From Algibacter lectus (GTDB lineage Bacteria; Bacteroidota; Bacteroidia; Flavobacteriales; Flavobacteriaceae): DNA of 64,000 nucleotides. Location: NCBI RefSeq assembly GCF_900112395.1, contig NZ_FOLN01000006.1, positions 280,877-344,876 on the forward strand, written 5' to 3'. A program made the position numbers and the translations under genes. Of this stretch, positions 45,298 to 55,121 are shown in pieces (within the stretch, counting starts at the first letter, position 1; every line of letters starts with the position of its first letter). A model generated the notes under the pieces. The model saw nothing but the letters and a program-made list of their open reading frames with translations, ran no database searches and had not been told where the DNA came from.

Positions 45298-46827
45298 TCA
45301 CTCCATGTTTGTAAACAATACAAACGACTCTCCTTCTAAAGTCATTTCAAGACCTTTAGTAAAATCTAGAGTAACATTGCTTTCTAATGGCGTAGCAAAA
45401 CCATCACTATCTACCGCACCAACAAAAGATCCATCTACATTAGACTTATATCTATACTTGTTAGCTGTAAGACTACTTACTAGATCTGATTTTAAAACAA
45501 TATCGTATGTTGAGTAATGCGAGTTAACTATAGCAATTGTATATTTTCCATTATGCATCCCTACAACAGCACGCACGCCTTTTTTATCTGGTAATTCAAC
45601 ATTATAAATTTCACTTCCAGCAGGAAAATAGCGGGTTAGTAAAGAAACAGGATAAAAATATGGACGAATATTTTCGTCTGAAACATCACTTGTAAGCTCC
45701 TCTCCTAATATGTTCCAAAACCCCCAACGCTTTAATTTAGAAGTTTGGTAATCCCCATTATCCGGGCTATTATACATCGCATCATCCATGTTCCAAACTA
45801 ACGAACCTGAAAAACCTTCGCGCATGGTTTGAATTAAGGCATCTGCCATATCAATTCCATAAAAAGATTTGTAAACCATCATGTTAGAATCTTCTCCAGC
45901 GAATGGATCATTCTCGATAGCTTCTTCATTTAATCTTTTTAACTCGGCATCTACCTCATCATATTTAAAACCTATTTCACCAAGAACAATTTGCTTTCCT
46001 GAAGGTGTTATTTTTTTGTAGGCTCTTAGCATATTACTAAACTCGCCATTACGAATAAGTTGCTGTTTTGGATATACATGAATATCATACAAACCAACAT
46101 AATCGCCTAAGTCATTATTTGTTTTTGTAATCCATTCAGTTTCACTTGCCGTATTAAACACAGCTATATCTGGCCCCATTAATTTTACACTAGATAAAGC
46201 ATATTTAGCCATTTCTTCAATGTAAGCTAATTGTACATCTCTATAGATATCGTAGTTTCCTTCTGTACTAGCCCAATATCCATTTGGCTCATTAATAATG
46301 TTTATGGTTTTAATATTAGTATATCCTTTTTCATTTACTAAATGGTTTAAAAACTTAACTGAATTTGCAATCCAATTCATATCTATATTACCAAAACCAC
46401 CTACTGATTGATGTCCCCATTCTCCATAAGTAATTTCTATATTTCTACTTTTAGCATAATCTAGCATTTTAAAAAGAGACAGTGTTTTTGTAACCTTATC
46501 ATAAGTGCCATTATTATCATAAGACCATCCTGAATTTGTCATAATTCTTAAAAACGGAGGTCTCATAAAATCGATTCTTTGGAATAAGGTATTCCAATCT
46601 GCATCGCTTAACGTTTCTGTCCCTAACCAAGTTGGCACAACATCGTAACCTCCCCATTGGGCACCATTACCAACAAAATCTGTTGACACCACATCTGTTG
46701 TGATCGTCATTTCCCGATTGCTTTTTACAGCTTTATCAATATTTAATTCATTGTCATCACAACTAACCAATACAAGTATTAGAGAAAATAGAACAGATAC
46801 CATATTATTTATTTTCATTTTTTTCAT
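45298..46827 (-). CDS. Clan GH-A glycoside hydrolase, copy B
   Basis: A 509-residue lipoprotein (lipobox VLVSC near residue 23) homologous to the copy at 42645-44204. Acid/base E180 is in INIINEPNGYWAS and nucleophile E284 in IVLGEIGFKYDE. Both copies share WNxDDAM...LKxWGxWNIL at the end of the barrel and a C-terminal beta domain. The two copies flank the GH130 gene, which suggests tandem duplication and then specialisation, for example one surface endo-enzyme and one for shorter chains. An ATG nine bases downstream (MKINNM) is an alternative start. Confidence 0.85.
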   Translation of the reverse strand: MKKMKINNMVSVLFSLILVLVSCDDNELNIDKAVKSNREMTITTDVVSTDFVGNGAQWGGYDVVPTWLGTETLSDADWNTLFQRIDFMRPPFLRIMTNSGWSYDNNGTYDKVTKTLSLFKMLDYAKSRNIEITYGEWGHQSVGGFGNIDMNWIANSVKFLNHLVNEKGYTNIKTINIINEPNGYWASTEGNYDIYRDVQLAYIEEMAKYALSSVKLMGPDIAVFNTASETEWITKTNNDLGDYVGLYDIHVYPKQQLIRNGEFSNMLRAYKKITPSGKQIVLGEIGFKYDEVDAELKRLNEEAIENDPFAGEDSNMMVYKSFYGIDMADALIQTMREGFSGSLVWNMDDAMYNSPDNGDYQTSKLKRWGFWNILGEELTSDVSDENIRPYFYPVSLLTRYFPAGSEIYNVELPDKKGVRAVVGMHNGKYTIAIVNSHYSTYDIVLKSDLVSSLTANKYRYKSNVDGSFVGAVDSDGFATPLESNVTLDFTKGLEMTLEGESFVLFTNME

Positions 46828-46873
46828 TTGAATATTTTTAGGATACCTGCTTACCGCGAAGCAAGCAGACTAT

Positions 46874-48574
46874 CTATTTAATTAAATTGTACCACATTTT
46901 TTTAGACATGTGAGCCGTTTCTTCAAAGCTGTAATTAGACACGCCCCAATCAAACAATTCTGACTTATACTCCAACTCTGTACTTAAAGCAATTTCAGTT
47001 TGTGTATTAACTTCAATATCTAATGTGTACTCTACGCCTCCGGCATCGGTAATTATTACTTTTTCTTCATTAATTATCCATGTGCCAGCAGTTGTTGGCA
47101 CTTTTCTGTAACGGCTATTAAAATCGGTTTCTGGCCAGCTAGCATCATCAGAGACAAAGTTTCCGTATGCTCCATCAGTTCCTGCATTATTTTCGAAAGT
47201 TCCATAAGGTTCTCCTTCTGCATTTTTACCATCTACAGTAAACGTGATTGTATTATCTAACTCTGCAGAGACATTAGGTAAATAGTTGTTTAACAACTCA
47301 GTCTTTTCCCATCCCCAAGATTCCCAAGAAAACAAATCTGAATAAATTCCAATTTCACTTATTGTCCATGTTCCTGCTATAGAAACATCACTTAAATCTA
47401 TATCTACCTGTAATTTAATAATCCAAGTAACAGATTCTCCTACTTCTGAAGACACAATAATGCTCGTTGTATTACTTGATGAAAAATCTAACGTTTCGCC
47501 TTCAGACACATTAGCTGAAGCACCAAATGATAATCCTAGATTTTCTAAAGTTATCATAGAAATATCTGCTCCATTATCTTCAATTGTTACCGTAATTATT
47601 TTGGCATCATTATCTATTACTGTATCTCCAACTTGATCTTTTACGGTTAAACCAGATATACTATTTCCCGTTTGAAGTACACGGTCCTTAGTTAACACGT
47701 ACCACATTGGATTGGACATATGGGCTAATTCCTCAAAACTCCAATCAGTATCAGTCCAACTAAAAAGATCGGCTAAATAAGGCAGTTCTGATTTTAAAAC
47801 AACCTCTCCTGTTTCTGTTAAAACCTCAAGTTCTAACTCATGTTCTACTTTATTTGCATCTGTAATTACTACTACATTACGCTCAAAATCGCGCAACCAT
47901 GTTCCCTTTCCTTTTGGTATTTTTCTAAATCTTTCATTAAAGTCCCAAGACTTGCTAGTATCACCAAAATTCCCATAAAGCCCATCATTTCCGCCAGTAT
48001 GCTCGTAAGTTCCAAAAGGGTTTCCTTTTTCGTCTGCACCTTCTACTGCAAAAATAATTTCATTATCCCATTCTGGACCTAACTCTGGTAAATACCCAAA
48101 TATGCTCTCATTTTTCTCCCATCCCCAAGATTCCCAGGTAAACATATTGCAATACATACGAACATCTCCTACATACCAACTGCCTTCTAAATCTGATTTA
48201 AACGGACTCACAGATACTTCCCAATCTAAGCTTTGCCCTGCTCCTGATATCACAGAAATTATAGCTGTTCCACTGGTTAAATCTAATGTTGTTCCTGCTC
48301 CGTTTACAGTACTCGCACCATAGGCTAATTGAATATTTTTAATTTCTACTTTAGAAATATCTGCAATATTCTCTAACTTGGCGAATATTTTAATTTTAGC
48401 ATCATCTAAATTACGTTCTATTATTGCTGTGCCTATTTGCCCTTCAACTAAAACCGAAACAATATTGCGTTCTTTCTGCCAATCTGTACCTTCTAAATCT
48501 TCTAAAGGATTATCTGTACATGCAAGAGCAAAAACTGATAATACCGTTAGATATATATATTGTAATTTTTTCAT
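46874..48574 (-). CDS. Surface glycan-binding lipoprotein with duplicated module
   Basis: A 566-residue lipoprotein (FALAC lipobox, C19) next to SusD, in the position of a surface glycan-binding protein. It contains two tandem units, each a beta-sandwich of about 95 residues followed by a tryptophan-rich module of about 150 residues. Unit one has FTWESWGWEKNESIFGYLP and AHMSNPMWYVL; unit two has FSWESWGWEKTELLNNYLP and AHMSKKMWYNL. The repeated aromatic motifs are good candidates for sugar-binding platforms. It is 10 bp from the SusD gene. No established family name is claimed. Confidence 0.75.
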   Translation of the reverse strand: MKKLQYIYLTVLSVFALACTDNPLEDLEGTDWQKERNIVSVLVEGQIGTAIIERNLDDAKIKIFAKLENIADISKVEIKNIQLAYGASTVNGAGTTLDLTSGTAIISVISGAGQSLDWEVSVSPFKSDLEGSWYVGDVRMYCNMFTWESWGWEKNESIFGYLPELGPEWDNEIIFAVEGADEKGNPFGTYEHTGGNDGLYGNFGDTSKSWDFNERFRKIPKGKGTWLRDFERNVVVITDANKVEHELELEVLTETGEVVLKSELPYLADLFSWTDTDWSFEELAHMSNPMWYVLTKDRVLQTGNSISGLTVKDQVGDTVIDNDAKIITVTIEDNGADISMITLENLGLSFGASANVSEGETLDFSSSNTTSIIVSSEVGESVTWIIKLQVDIDLSDVSIAGTWTISEIGIYSDLFSWESWGWEKTELLNNYLPNVSAELDNTITFTVDGKNAEGEPYGTFENNAGTDGAYGNFVSDDASWPETDFNSRYRKVPTTAGTWIINEEKVIITDAGGVEYTLDIEVNTQTEIALSTELEYKSELFDWGVSNYSFEETAHMSKKMWYNLIK

Positions 48575-48584
48575 TTTTTTTGAT

Positions 48585-50093
48585 TTAATTAATGTTAGGA
48601 TTTAAATCGATCTCACGTTGAGGAATTGGGTAAAAAGCAACTGCTTCTGGCGAGAGACCTGCAGCTTCAACAACTTCACGTTGTACAATATTTTTACGTC
48701 TTAAATCCCAAAGGCGATCACTTTCGTAAGCTAATTCGCGTTGACGCTCTTCTATAATTAATTCTCTAAAATCTTCTTTAGATAAACCGCTTAAATCTGC
48801 CAACTCCGCCACACCAGCTCTATTTCTTATTTGATTATATTGAATTAATCCATCTGTATTAGCCGTAGCTTCTGCATAAACTAATTGAATATCTGAGTAA
48901 CGAATTAAGTATGGTCTTGTGCTTGTTTTATCACCTTCAAATAACGGGTCTACATATTTTCTTGTAAATGCATAAGGGATAGTTCCATCTGAAACAGAAC
49001 CTATTGAAACGCCATTTTCATCAAAAACTTCAGAAACAATTAATTCATTTCTACGCTTATCTGCGGCGTTATACGATGTAAATAAATCGTCTGTTGTTTG
49101 AAATACACTCCACCCATCATGAGTTTCAGAAAAAGAACCATCAATGTTTTTTAGATAAACTGAACCACCGGCGATATAAGGTAGAAAGTATTTAGAAAGT
49201 TTGGAATAATCGCCCTCTTGAGTTCCCGAACGATCCATTGACAAAATAAAAATATGCTCAGGCCCATTTGGCTTTTCAGCATTATAAATATTTTGCAAAT
49301 CTAAATCATGACTGTATTCGCCTTGACTTGTTAATACATATCCTGCGTACTCTGCTGCTTTTGCATATAGATTATCAACACTCTCAGTTATAGCTTCATA
49401 TTTTGGCGTTCCGCTTTCTTTAGCCGATGCTGCAAACAAGTAAACTTTAGATAGAAGTGCTTGTGCTGCTATTTTATCTGCGCGCCCAACAACTCGATTA
49501 ACTTCTAAATAATCGATAGCCCTTACTAAATCGTCTATTAAAAAAGTATAGGCCACATCCATATTCTCTGGTAAAGAAGCCGTTGTTTCATCTAACTTAT
49601 CGATAAGAGAAGTTTGTAATGGAGTTAAACCAAATGCTCTAACCACGTTAAAATGATTGTATGCTCTAAGAAATAAAGCTTCCCCTAAAAGACGATTTTC
49701 ATCTTCTTGATTAAAACCTTTTCCTTCTACATTTTCAATAACTGCATTCGCTCTATTGATGGCGATATATGCCGACCTGTAATATTGCGTTAGCAATTCG
49801 TTTTGAGATGTTACTTCCCAATTAACAAATGCTTGAGCATCTGCCCCTTCATCTGATTTTACTCGGCAGTTATCTGTCGATAATTCTGCTAAATAAAATG
49901 TTACTGGTGCATAGCTTACTAAAGTAAGCGCATCATAAGCATAAAGTATTGCAGCTTCTGCATCGTCTACCGTTTTGTAAAAGTTTTGATCTGAATAAAA
50001 TCCTTCTGGCTCTATATCTAAACTCTCGCAGGATATTAATCCTATTGCAAAGACTAATCCTAATATTATTTTTTTAAATTTCATCATTTTCAA
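48585..50093 (-). CDS. RagB/SusD family outer-membrane lipoprotein
   Basis: A 502-residue surface lipoprotein that caps the SusC channel and captures glycans. Lipobox LISC (about C22) is followed by the usual SLDIEPEGFYSDQNFYKTVDDAEAAILYAYDAL start. TPR-like helices carry NRANAVIENV and EALFLRAYNHFNVVRAFG. The C-terminus has the family ending RELAYESDRLWDLRRKNIV and FYPIPQREIDLNPNI. It is 35 bp downstream of the SusC gene. Confidence 0.95.
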   Translation of the reverse strand: MKMMKFKKIILGLVFAIGLISCESLDIEPEGFYSDQNFYKTVDDAEAAILYAYDALTLVSYAPVTFYLAELSTDNCRVKSDEGADAQAFVNWEVTSQNELLTQYYRSAYIAINRANAVIENVEGKGFNQEDENRLLGEALFLRAYNHFNVVRAFGLTPLQTSLIDKLDETTASLPENMDVAYTFLIDDLVRAIDYLEVNRVVGRADKIAAQALLSKVYLFAASAKESGTPKYEAITESVDNLYAKAAEYAGYVLTSQGEYSHDLDLQNIYNAEKPNGPEHIFILSMDRSGTQEGDYSKLSKYFLPYIAGGSVYLKNIDGSFSETHDGWSVFQTTDDLFTSYNAADKRRNELIVSEVFDENGVSIGSVSDGTIPYAFTRKYVDPLFEGDKTSTRPYLIRYSDIQLVYAEATANTDGLIQYNQIRNRAGVAELADLSGLSKEDFRELIIEERQRELAYESDRLWDLRRKNIVQREVVEAAGLSPEAVAFYPIPQREIDLNPNIN

Positions 50094-50128
50094 TTCGTTT
50101 ATATATTGTAAATGTTTTTTAAATTCAC

Positions 50129-53100
50129 CTAGAATGTTAATTCAAGTCCTATGGTCCAATTTCTTAACTTCGGATAACCACCCCAATAAATTCCATTACT
50201 TCCAACTTCTGGATCGTAACCTTTAAAATCAGTGATTGTAAATAAATTGGTTCCGTTAACAAAAAGTCGTCCGCTTTTAAACCCAACATTTTTCATATCT
50301 TCTAACTTATATCCCAATGAGAAATTTTGAAGACGAACAAAACTTCCTTCCTCTATAAACCAATCGGACATTAAAACATTTCGACCTTCGCGCAAGCTTG
50401 GGTAGTTGTTAGTTAAGTTATCTTGTGTCCATCTTAAAGGGCGGCTACTTGGCTCGTTAAAACTTTGTGTATTAAATACATCTTGACCAAAACTACCATT
50501 GAAAAATAATGACAAATCGAATCGATTATAATGCGCTTGAAGGTTTAAACTAGCTTGAAAATCTGGATTTGGATCACCAATAATTGTACGGTCGTCTCCA
50601 TCTATAACACCATCTTCATTTAAATCTAAATATTTAAATTCTCCCGGCTGTGCAGCATCACCAATTAATCCTGCAGCTAGACCTTCTGCCCTAGTTTGAA
50701 CAATACCATCTACTTGATATCCATAAAACACATTTATTGGTTGCCCAACAGCTAGAATGTTTGGAACAGAACGAAAGGCCTCTACCACGCTTCCTGAAAA
50801 TTCATACTTCATTCCAGATAAAGCATCGGTATTAAGGCCAGAAGACACCTCGTCTCCAAGACTTACTACCTTATTTTTATTTTTTGCTAAAATTAAAGAA
50901 CCACTTAAACCCCAATTATCTTTACGAGCTATAATACCATCTAAAGTTAACTCTGCACCTTTATTCTGAATTTCACCATCGTTAACCCACATTCTATCGT
51001 AAGATGATGAAGGCGACAATAAACGCTCTCTTAATAAATCTGTGGTATATTTATCATAATAATCGAAAGTAACTTTTAGCTTGCGATCAAAAAAAGCAAA
51101 ATCTCCACCAATATTTAACTGAGATGTTGTTTCCCATTTTAAATCTGGATTAGGAATCCCTCCCCAAGTTTTCTTACCACTTTGCGCATCTTGACCTACT
51201 ACATAACCAGGTCCAATAGTGGTTTGCCATCTACCGTTTACATAATATTGATCTTGGCCATATCTACTATTTATTAAATAAGGCGAAATACCTTGATTTC
51301 CTGAAATACCATAAGACCCTCTAATTTTCAGTTCATTAAAAACATTTAGATCGCTAATGAATTTTTCTTTATGTATTTTCCATCCTAAAGCTCCAGAAGG
51401 GAACATAGCCCACTTGTTATTCTCTCCAAATTTGGAAGAACCATCTGACCGCATAGTAAAGGTTGCCAAATACTTATCATCAAAAGTATAATTCAATCTT
51501 CCTAAGTAAGAATACATGGTAGTTTCAACTAAACTGTTTGAGACAGCTTGTTGATCTGGATTTCCCGCAGCAAGATTCCCGTTACCTAAAGATTCATTTA
51601 AAAAATTGAACGCTTTTAATTCTGAAGTACGACTTGTATAATATTGATATGAAAAACCACCCATTGCACTAAAAACATGTTTTTCATTAAACTCTTTATT
51701 GAACGTTAAAAAAGTTTCTGAAACGGTTTCATTACTTTCCCAATTATTTATACCTCCAGAACCATTATTAAATGTTCCATCTTCCGTAAATACTTTAGGA
51801 TTATAGTAATCTCCAATCGAGTTTCCAAATTTATGGTTTAATTGTGTTCTTAAATTTAAGGTAGATAATAGCTGTACATCTATAAATGCCGAACCTATAA
51901 AGTCTTTAAACTTGTTTTTATTTGTTCTATGGTTTGTTAACGCTACTGGGTGAGAGAAATCGTTATTACCAACTAAAAAGTAATCTCCAGCATCATCATA
52001 AACAGGGAATATTGGGTTTCTCCAATATGCTAAATCTCCATTATTATTTCTTTTTCCTTTAGAATAAATAACATTAGTTCCTACGGTGGCTTTATCATCC
52101 CAAATTTTATGTGTTACATTTAAATTGAAATTTAACTTTTCGTAATCGTCTCCTTTATAAACACCTTCATTGGTGTAATACGTTGTACTTAAACTAAATT
52201 GAGTTTTCTCGGTTTGACTTCTTATAGCCAAATTTGTATTATTAGAAACTGGATCTCTAAATACAATATCATCCCATGCTGTATTGTAAGGCCACGACCC
52301 GTTATTCAGTTCTTGAACCGACGGATAGTAAACACCATTAGCATCTTTAGCACCAATGTAAACAGGAACAAAACCACCATTTACACGCGCCTCGTTACTT
52401 AGCTCTGCCATTAAAGCCGGATCTCTCCATAAATTCAAATCTGAAGTAAAACTAGAAAACGTATTTTGTTGAGAGAAACTAACTTCAGTTTTATTTTTTG
52501 AGCCTTTTTTAGTTGTTATTAAAATAACTCCATTTGCTCCTCTAGAACCATAGATAGCAGATGCAGAAGCATCTTTTAACACTTCCATTGAAGCAATATC
52601 TTGAGGAGAAATTTGTTTTAAATCTCCTGCTGTTCCTATCGGGAAACCATCTACAACTACAAGCGGATCGTTACCACCACGCAAAGAACTACCACCCCTA
52701 ATCCTTATCACAGATCCTGCACCCGGATCGTCTGAGGGAGAAAGCACTTGCACACCCGCAACTTGCCCTTGCAATAAACCATCAATAGAGTTAGTAGCGC
52801 GTACAGGAAGTTTATCCATTTTAACAGAAGCAACAGACCCAGTAAGATCACTCTTTTTTACAGACCCGTAACCAACTACAACAACCTCATTTAGCTCCGC
52901 AATATCTTCTTTTAAAACCACTTTAATATTAGTACCAGTCCCAACATTAATTAGCGTGCTTACATACCCTATGTATGAAACTTCTATATTAGAACTTTCA
53001 TTTTTAACGGTAATTTTAAAATTACCATCAAAATCTGTTGTTGTTCCATTATTAGTTCCTTGCTCTAAGACCGTTGCCCCTGGTAGCGGAAAACCATCTT

Positions 53101-53203
53101 GGTCGGTAACTAAGCCAGCTACATTTATTTGAGCGCTTATCTTAGTTAGACACAGAACTATCAAAACAGCAGATAATAGCCACATTCGATTTTTCTTATT
53201 CAT
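50129..53203 (-). CDS. SusC/RagA family TonB-linked outer-membrane transporter
   Basis: A 1024-residue TonB-dependent importer of oligosaccharides. A signal peptide (about 1-24) precedes a carboxypeptidase-like domain (GLVTDQDGFPLPGATVLEQGT, about 30-105). The TonB box and linker follow in EVVVVGYGSVKKSDLTGSV. The plug carries the SusC signature GGSSLRGGNDPLVVVDGFP and EVLKDASASAIYGSRGANGVI. The barrel ends in IGLELTF. It is the first gene of the minus-strand mannan locus, so the locus promoter should lie upstream of it. Confidence 0.96.
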   Translation of the reverse strand: MNKKNRMWLLSAVLIVLCLTKISAQINVAGLVTDQDGFPLPGATVLEQGTNNGTTTDFDGNFKITVKNESSNIEVSYIGYVSTLINVGTGTNIKVVLKEDIAELNEVVVVGYGSVKKSDLTGSVASVKMDKLPVRATNSIDGLLQGQVAGVQVLSPSDDPGAGSVIRIRGGSSLRGGNDPLVVVDGFPIGTAGDLKQISPQDIASMEVLKDASASAIYGSRGANGVILITTKKGSKNKTEVSFSQQNTFSSFTSDLNLWRDPALMAELSNEARVNGGFVPVYIGAKDANGVYYPSVQELNNGSWPYNTAWDDIVFRDPVSNNTNLAIRSQTEKTQFSLSTTYYTNEGVYKGDDYEKLNFNLNVTHKIWDDKATVGTNVIYSKGKRNNNGDLAYWRNPIFPVYDDAGDYFLVGNNDFSHPVALTNHRTNKNKFKDFIGSAFIDVQLLSTLNLRTQLNHKFGNSIGDYYNPKVFTEDGTFNNGSGGINNWESNETVSETFLTFNKEFNEKHVFSAMGGFSYQYYTSRTSELKAFNFLNESLGNGNLAAGNPDQQAVSNSLVETTMYSYLGRLNYTFDDKYLATFTMRSDGSSKFGENNKWAMFPSGALGWKIHKEKFISDLNVFNELKIRGSYGISGNQGISPYLINSRYGQDQYYVNGRWQTTIGPGYVVGQDAQSGKKTWGGIPNPDLKWETTSQLNIGGDFAFFDRKLKVTFDYYDKYTTDLLRERLLSPSSSYDRMWVNDGEIQNKGAELTLDGIIARKDNWGLSGSLILAKNKNKVVSLGDEVSSGLNTDALSGMKYEFSGSVVEAFRSVPNILAVGQPINVFYGYQVDGIVQTRAEGLAAGLIGDAAQPGEFKYLDLNEDGVIDGDDRTIIGDPNPDFQASLNLQAHYNRFDLSLFFNGSFGQDVFNTQSFNEPSSRPLRWTQDNLTNNYPSLREGRNVLMSDWFIEEGSFVRLQNFSLGYKLEDMKNVGFKSGRLFVNGTNLFTITDFKGYDPEVGSNGIYWGGYPKLRNWTIGLELTF

Positions 53204-53235
53204 TTAGTTTAGTTTTATGTATTAGTTTAGGGTTT

Positions 53236-53243
53236 CAAAATTA
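53236..53243 (-). promoter_or_regulatory. -7 element of the SusC promoter (TAATTTTG)
   Basis: A full TAnnTTTG match on the minus strand, 33 bp upstream of the SusC start codon. It lies in the 234-bp divergent region shared with the AraC regulator. No clear -33 TTG at 19 bp was found, which fits an activator-dependent promoter. Confidence 0.6.
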
Positions 53244-53375
53244 TACAACATCTACAATAGATAATGATAAAATAATGCTCAATACTATGCGTTTTTTGAA
53301 TTATTACTAGTTTTACCTATTAATTTTTCTAAATTTCATTAATTTAAATTTAAATTATTATTAATAATTAATCAC

Positions 53376-53383
53376 TAAATTTG
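53376..53383 (+). promoter_or_regulatory. -7 element of the AraC regulator promoter (TAAATTTG)
   Basis: A full TAnnTTTG match on the plus strand, 55 bp upstream of the AraC start. The surrounding sequence is very A/T-rich, so a chance match is possible. Confidence 0.5.
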
Positions 53384-53437
53384 AACATCGCACTCTTAAA
53401 AGTAAAAGTTTTTAATAAGTTAAGCTGAATATTCTCC

Positions 53438-54298
53438 ATGAAATCTATTAAAGAAATAACTCCTATAAAACAAGATGATCCATTTGTTATACTAAAACAT
53501 GAAAATGCGTTATTTGATTATCCTCTACATTTCCACAATGAATATGAATTAAATTTAATTACAAATTTTAAAGGAAGTAGAACCACGGGGGATTATGTTG
53601 AAACCTTAGAAGGAGACGATTTAACTCTTTTAGGCCCAGAATTGAAACATGTTTGGAAATCTGATAATGCTATTAGTAACACAGGAGTTATAACCATACA
53701 GTTTCAAGAGCATTTTTTACACTCTAAAATAATGAGTTACAATGTATCAAAAGATATAAAAAAACTTTTAGAACTATCTAAACGTGGCATCTCATTCTCA
53801 GACCCAACTAAAAAAAAGGTATCAGAAATGATGCTATCTATTGATAACAATAATAATTTCAAATCTTTTTTAACCTTCCTCGAAATACTACATACCTTAT
53901 CAATATCTAAAGACATAAAAGTATTAAGCAGCCCGCCGAGTGCAAATTACAGCCAACAAAGAGAAAGTAGACGTATTTCGCTTATTTTAAATTACGTAAA
54001 AAACAATTATCAAAAAAACATTAAATTATCGCAAGTGGCAGAAATGGTAAACATGTCTGAATCAGCTTTTAGCCATTATTTTAAGAAAAGAACAAGCCAC
54101 AGTTTTACTAGTTACCTTCAAGATTACAGATTAGGTGTTGTAACAAAGCTATTGACAGAAACAAATATGTCTATCAACGAAATATCGTATTCTGCCGGTT
54201 TTAATTCGCTCTCTAATTTCAATAGAGCTTTCAAGAAAAAACACAACATTTCACCAAAAACCTTCAAGCTTAATTACGATAAAGAAGTTTCGCGTTAA
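53438..54298 (+). CDS. AraC family regulator of the mannan locus
   Basis: A 286-residue one-component regulator. The N-terminal half is a cupin-like sensing domain (FDYPLHFHNEYELNLITNF, about 25-110). The C-terminal about 100 residues are two helix-turn-helix motifs: IKLSQVAEMVNMSESAFSHYFKK and MSINEISYSAGFNSLSNFNRAFKK, then the family ending HNISPKTFKLNY. It is divergent from SusC, so it probably activates the locus upon binding a released sugar. Many Bacteroidetes loci use hybrid two-component systems or SusR; here a simple AraC protein is present. Confidence 0.92.
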   Translation: MKSIKEITPIKQDDPFVILKHENALFDYPLHFHNEYELNLITNFKGSRTTGDYVETLEGDDLTLLGPELKHVWKSDNAISNTGVITIQFQEHFLHSKIMSYNVSKDIKKLLELSKRGISFSDPTKKKVSEMMLSIDNNNNFKSFLTFLEILHTLSISKDIKVLSSPPSANYSQQRESRRISLILNYVKNNYQKNIKLSQVAEMVNMSESAFSHYFKKRTSHSFTSYLQDYRLGVVTKLLTETNMSINEISYSAGFNSLSNFNRAFKKKHNISPKTFKLNYDKEVSR

Positions 54299-54591
54299 AA
54301 TTTAAGTTTTTGTTTAAATCAGAAATGGATACATCTAAACTTCTTATATATCATAAAAATCCCAAGTTGCATTATAATCGTGAAATTTAATGACACCTAT
54401 TCCGATATCGCAACAATTAAAAAAATCACAGAGAACACAAGACGCTGATTACACGTAAAATGAACCTTAAACTCTAACCTCTATTTTTATTTAATATACA
54501 CTTCTTTTATTTTTTTAACACATGTTTACACCTAACCGTAAAGCATACAACTGTCGAAACTCCTTCTTTTTTGATTTTAAGCGAAGAAAAA

Positions 54592-54909
54592 ATGCATTAT
54601 TTTAGGACAGATGTAGATGGCGATTTAAAAGAGCATTTAATTTTTAATTCAGAGCGCTTAAGCAATGCCTCTGTTACTTTCAATTCTACTAAAACCAAAG
54701 AAATCGTTGCTTACAAATACCTTTTCACCTTTAATATAGAAGGCCAAGTAAGCGCTATAAAAGTTCATAACACATTAACTTTTAATGCTGATGTCTTTTC
54801 AATGTTTGGCAGTAGCTATTCTAAAACCTTAACTAAAACCAAAATTGTTGGAGATGAGTTTTATACTAAAACAATTGCACTTTATCCAAACTTAAAAGTA
54901 AAGCGCTAA
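54592..54909 (+). CDS. Small conserved hypothetical protein
   Basis: An approximately 105-residue protein starting at the ATG 54592 (MHYFRTDVDGDL); an in-frame TTG at 54571 is less likely. It is rich in beta strands (VTFNSTKTKEIVAYKYLFTFNIEG, shown in part) and has no signal peptide or membrane helix. No family was recognised. A strong terminator follows. The 293 bp before it, up to the AraC gene, contain no gene or clear element. Confidence 0.5.
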   Translation: MHYFRTDVDGDLKEHLIFNSERLSNASVTFNSTKTKEIVAYKYLFTFNIEGQVSAIKVHNTLTFNADVFSMFGSSYSKTLTKTKIVGDEFYTKTIALYPNLKVKR

Positions 54910-54930
54910 TTTATCATCATTATAATTTTC

Positions 54931-54970
54931 TAGCCGAATTTCAAAACATATTGAAATTCGGCTTTTTTTA
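54931..54970 (+). terminator. Rho-independent terminator
   Basis: A perfect hairpin of AGCCGAATTTCAA and TTGAAATTCGGCT around AACATA, followed by TTTTTT. It lies 22 bp past the small hypothetical gene. Confidence 0.92.
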
Positions 54971-55121
54971 TTTATACTCAAGCAAAAATAAACAGCTACT
55001 TAATTGAATATGGTTTCTTTACAAATAAGAACTAATATTAGTAAAAGGCATTGCAACACAAACAGCAATTCCTTTTCTTTAAAAAATAGAATACTTTTAC
55101 AAAAAACTAAATCATCATTTT

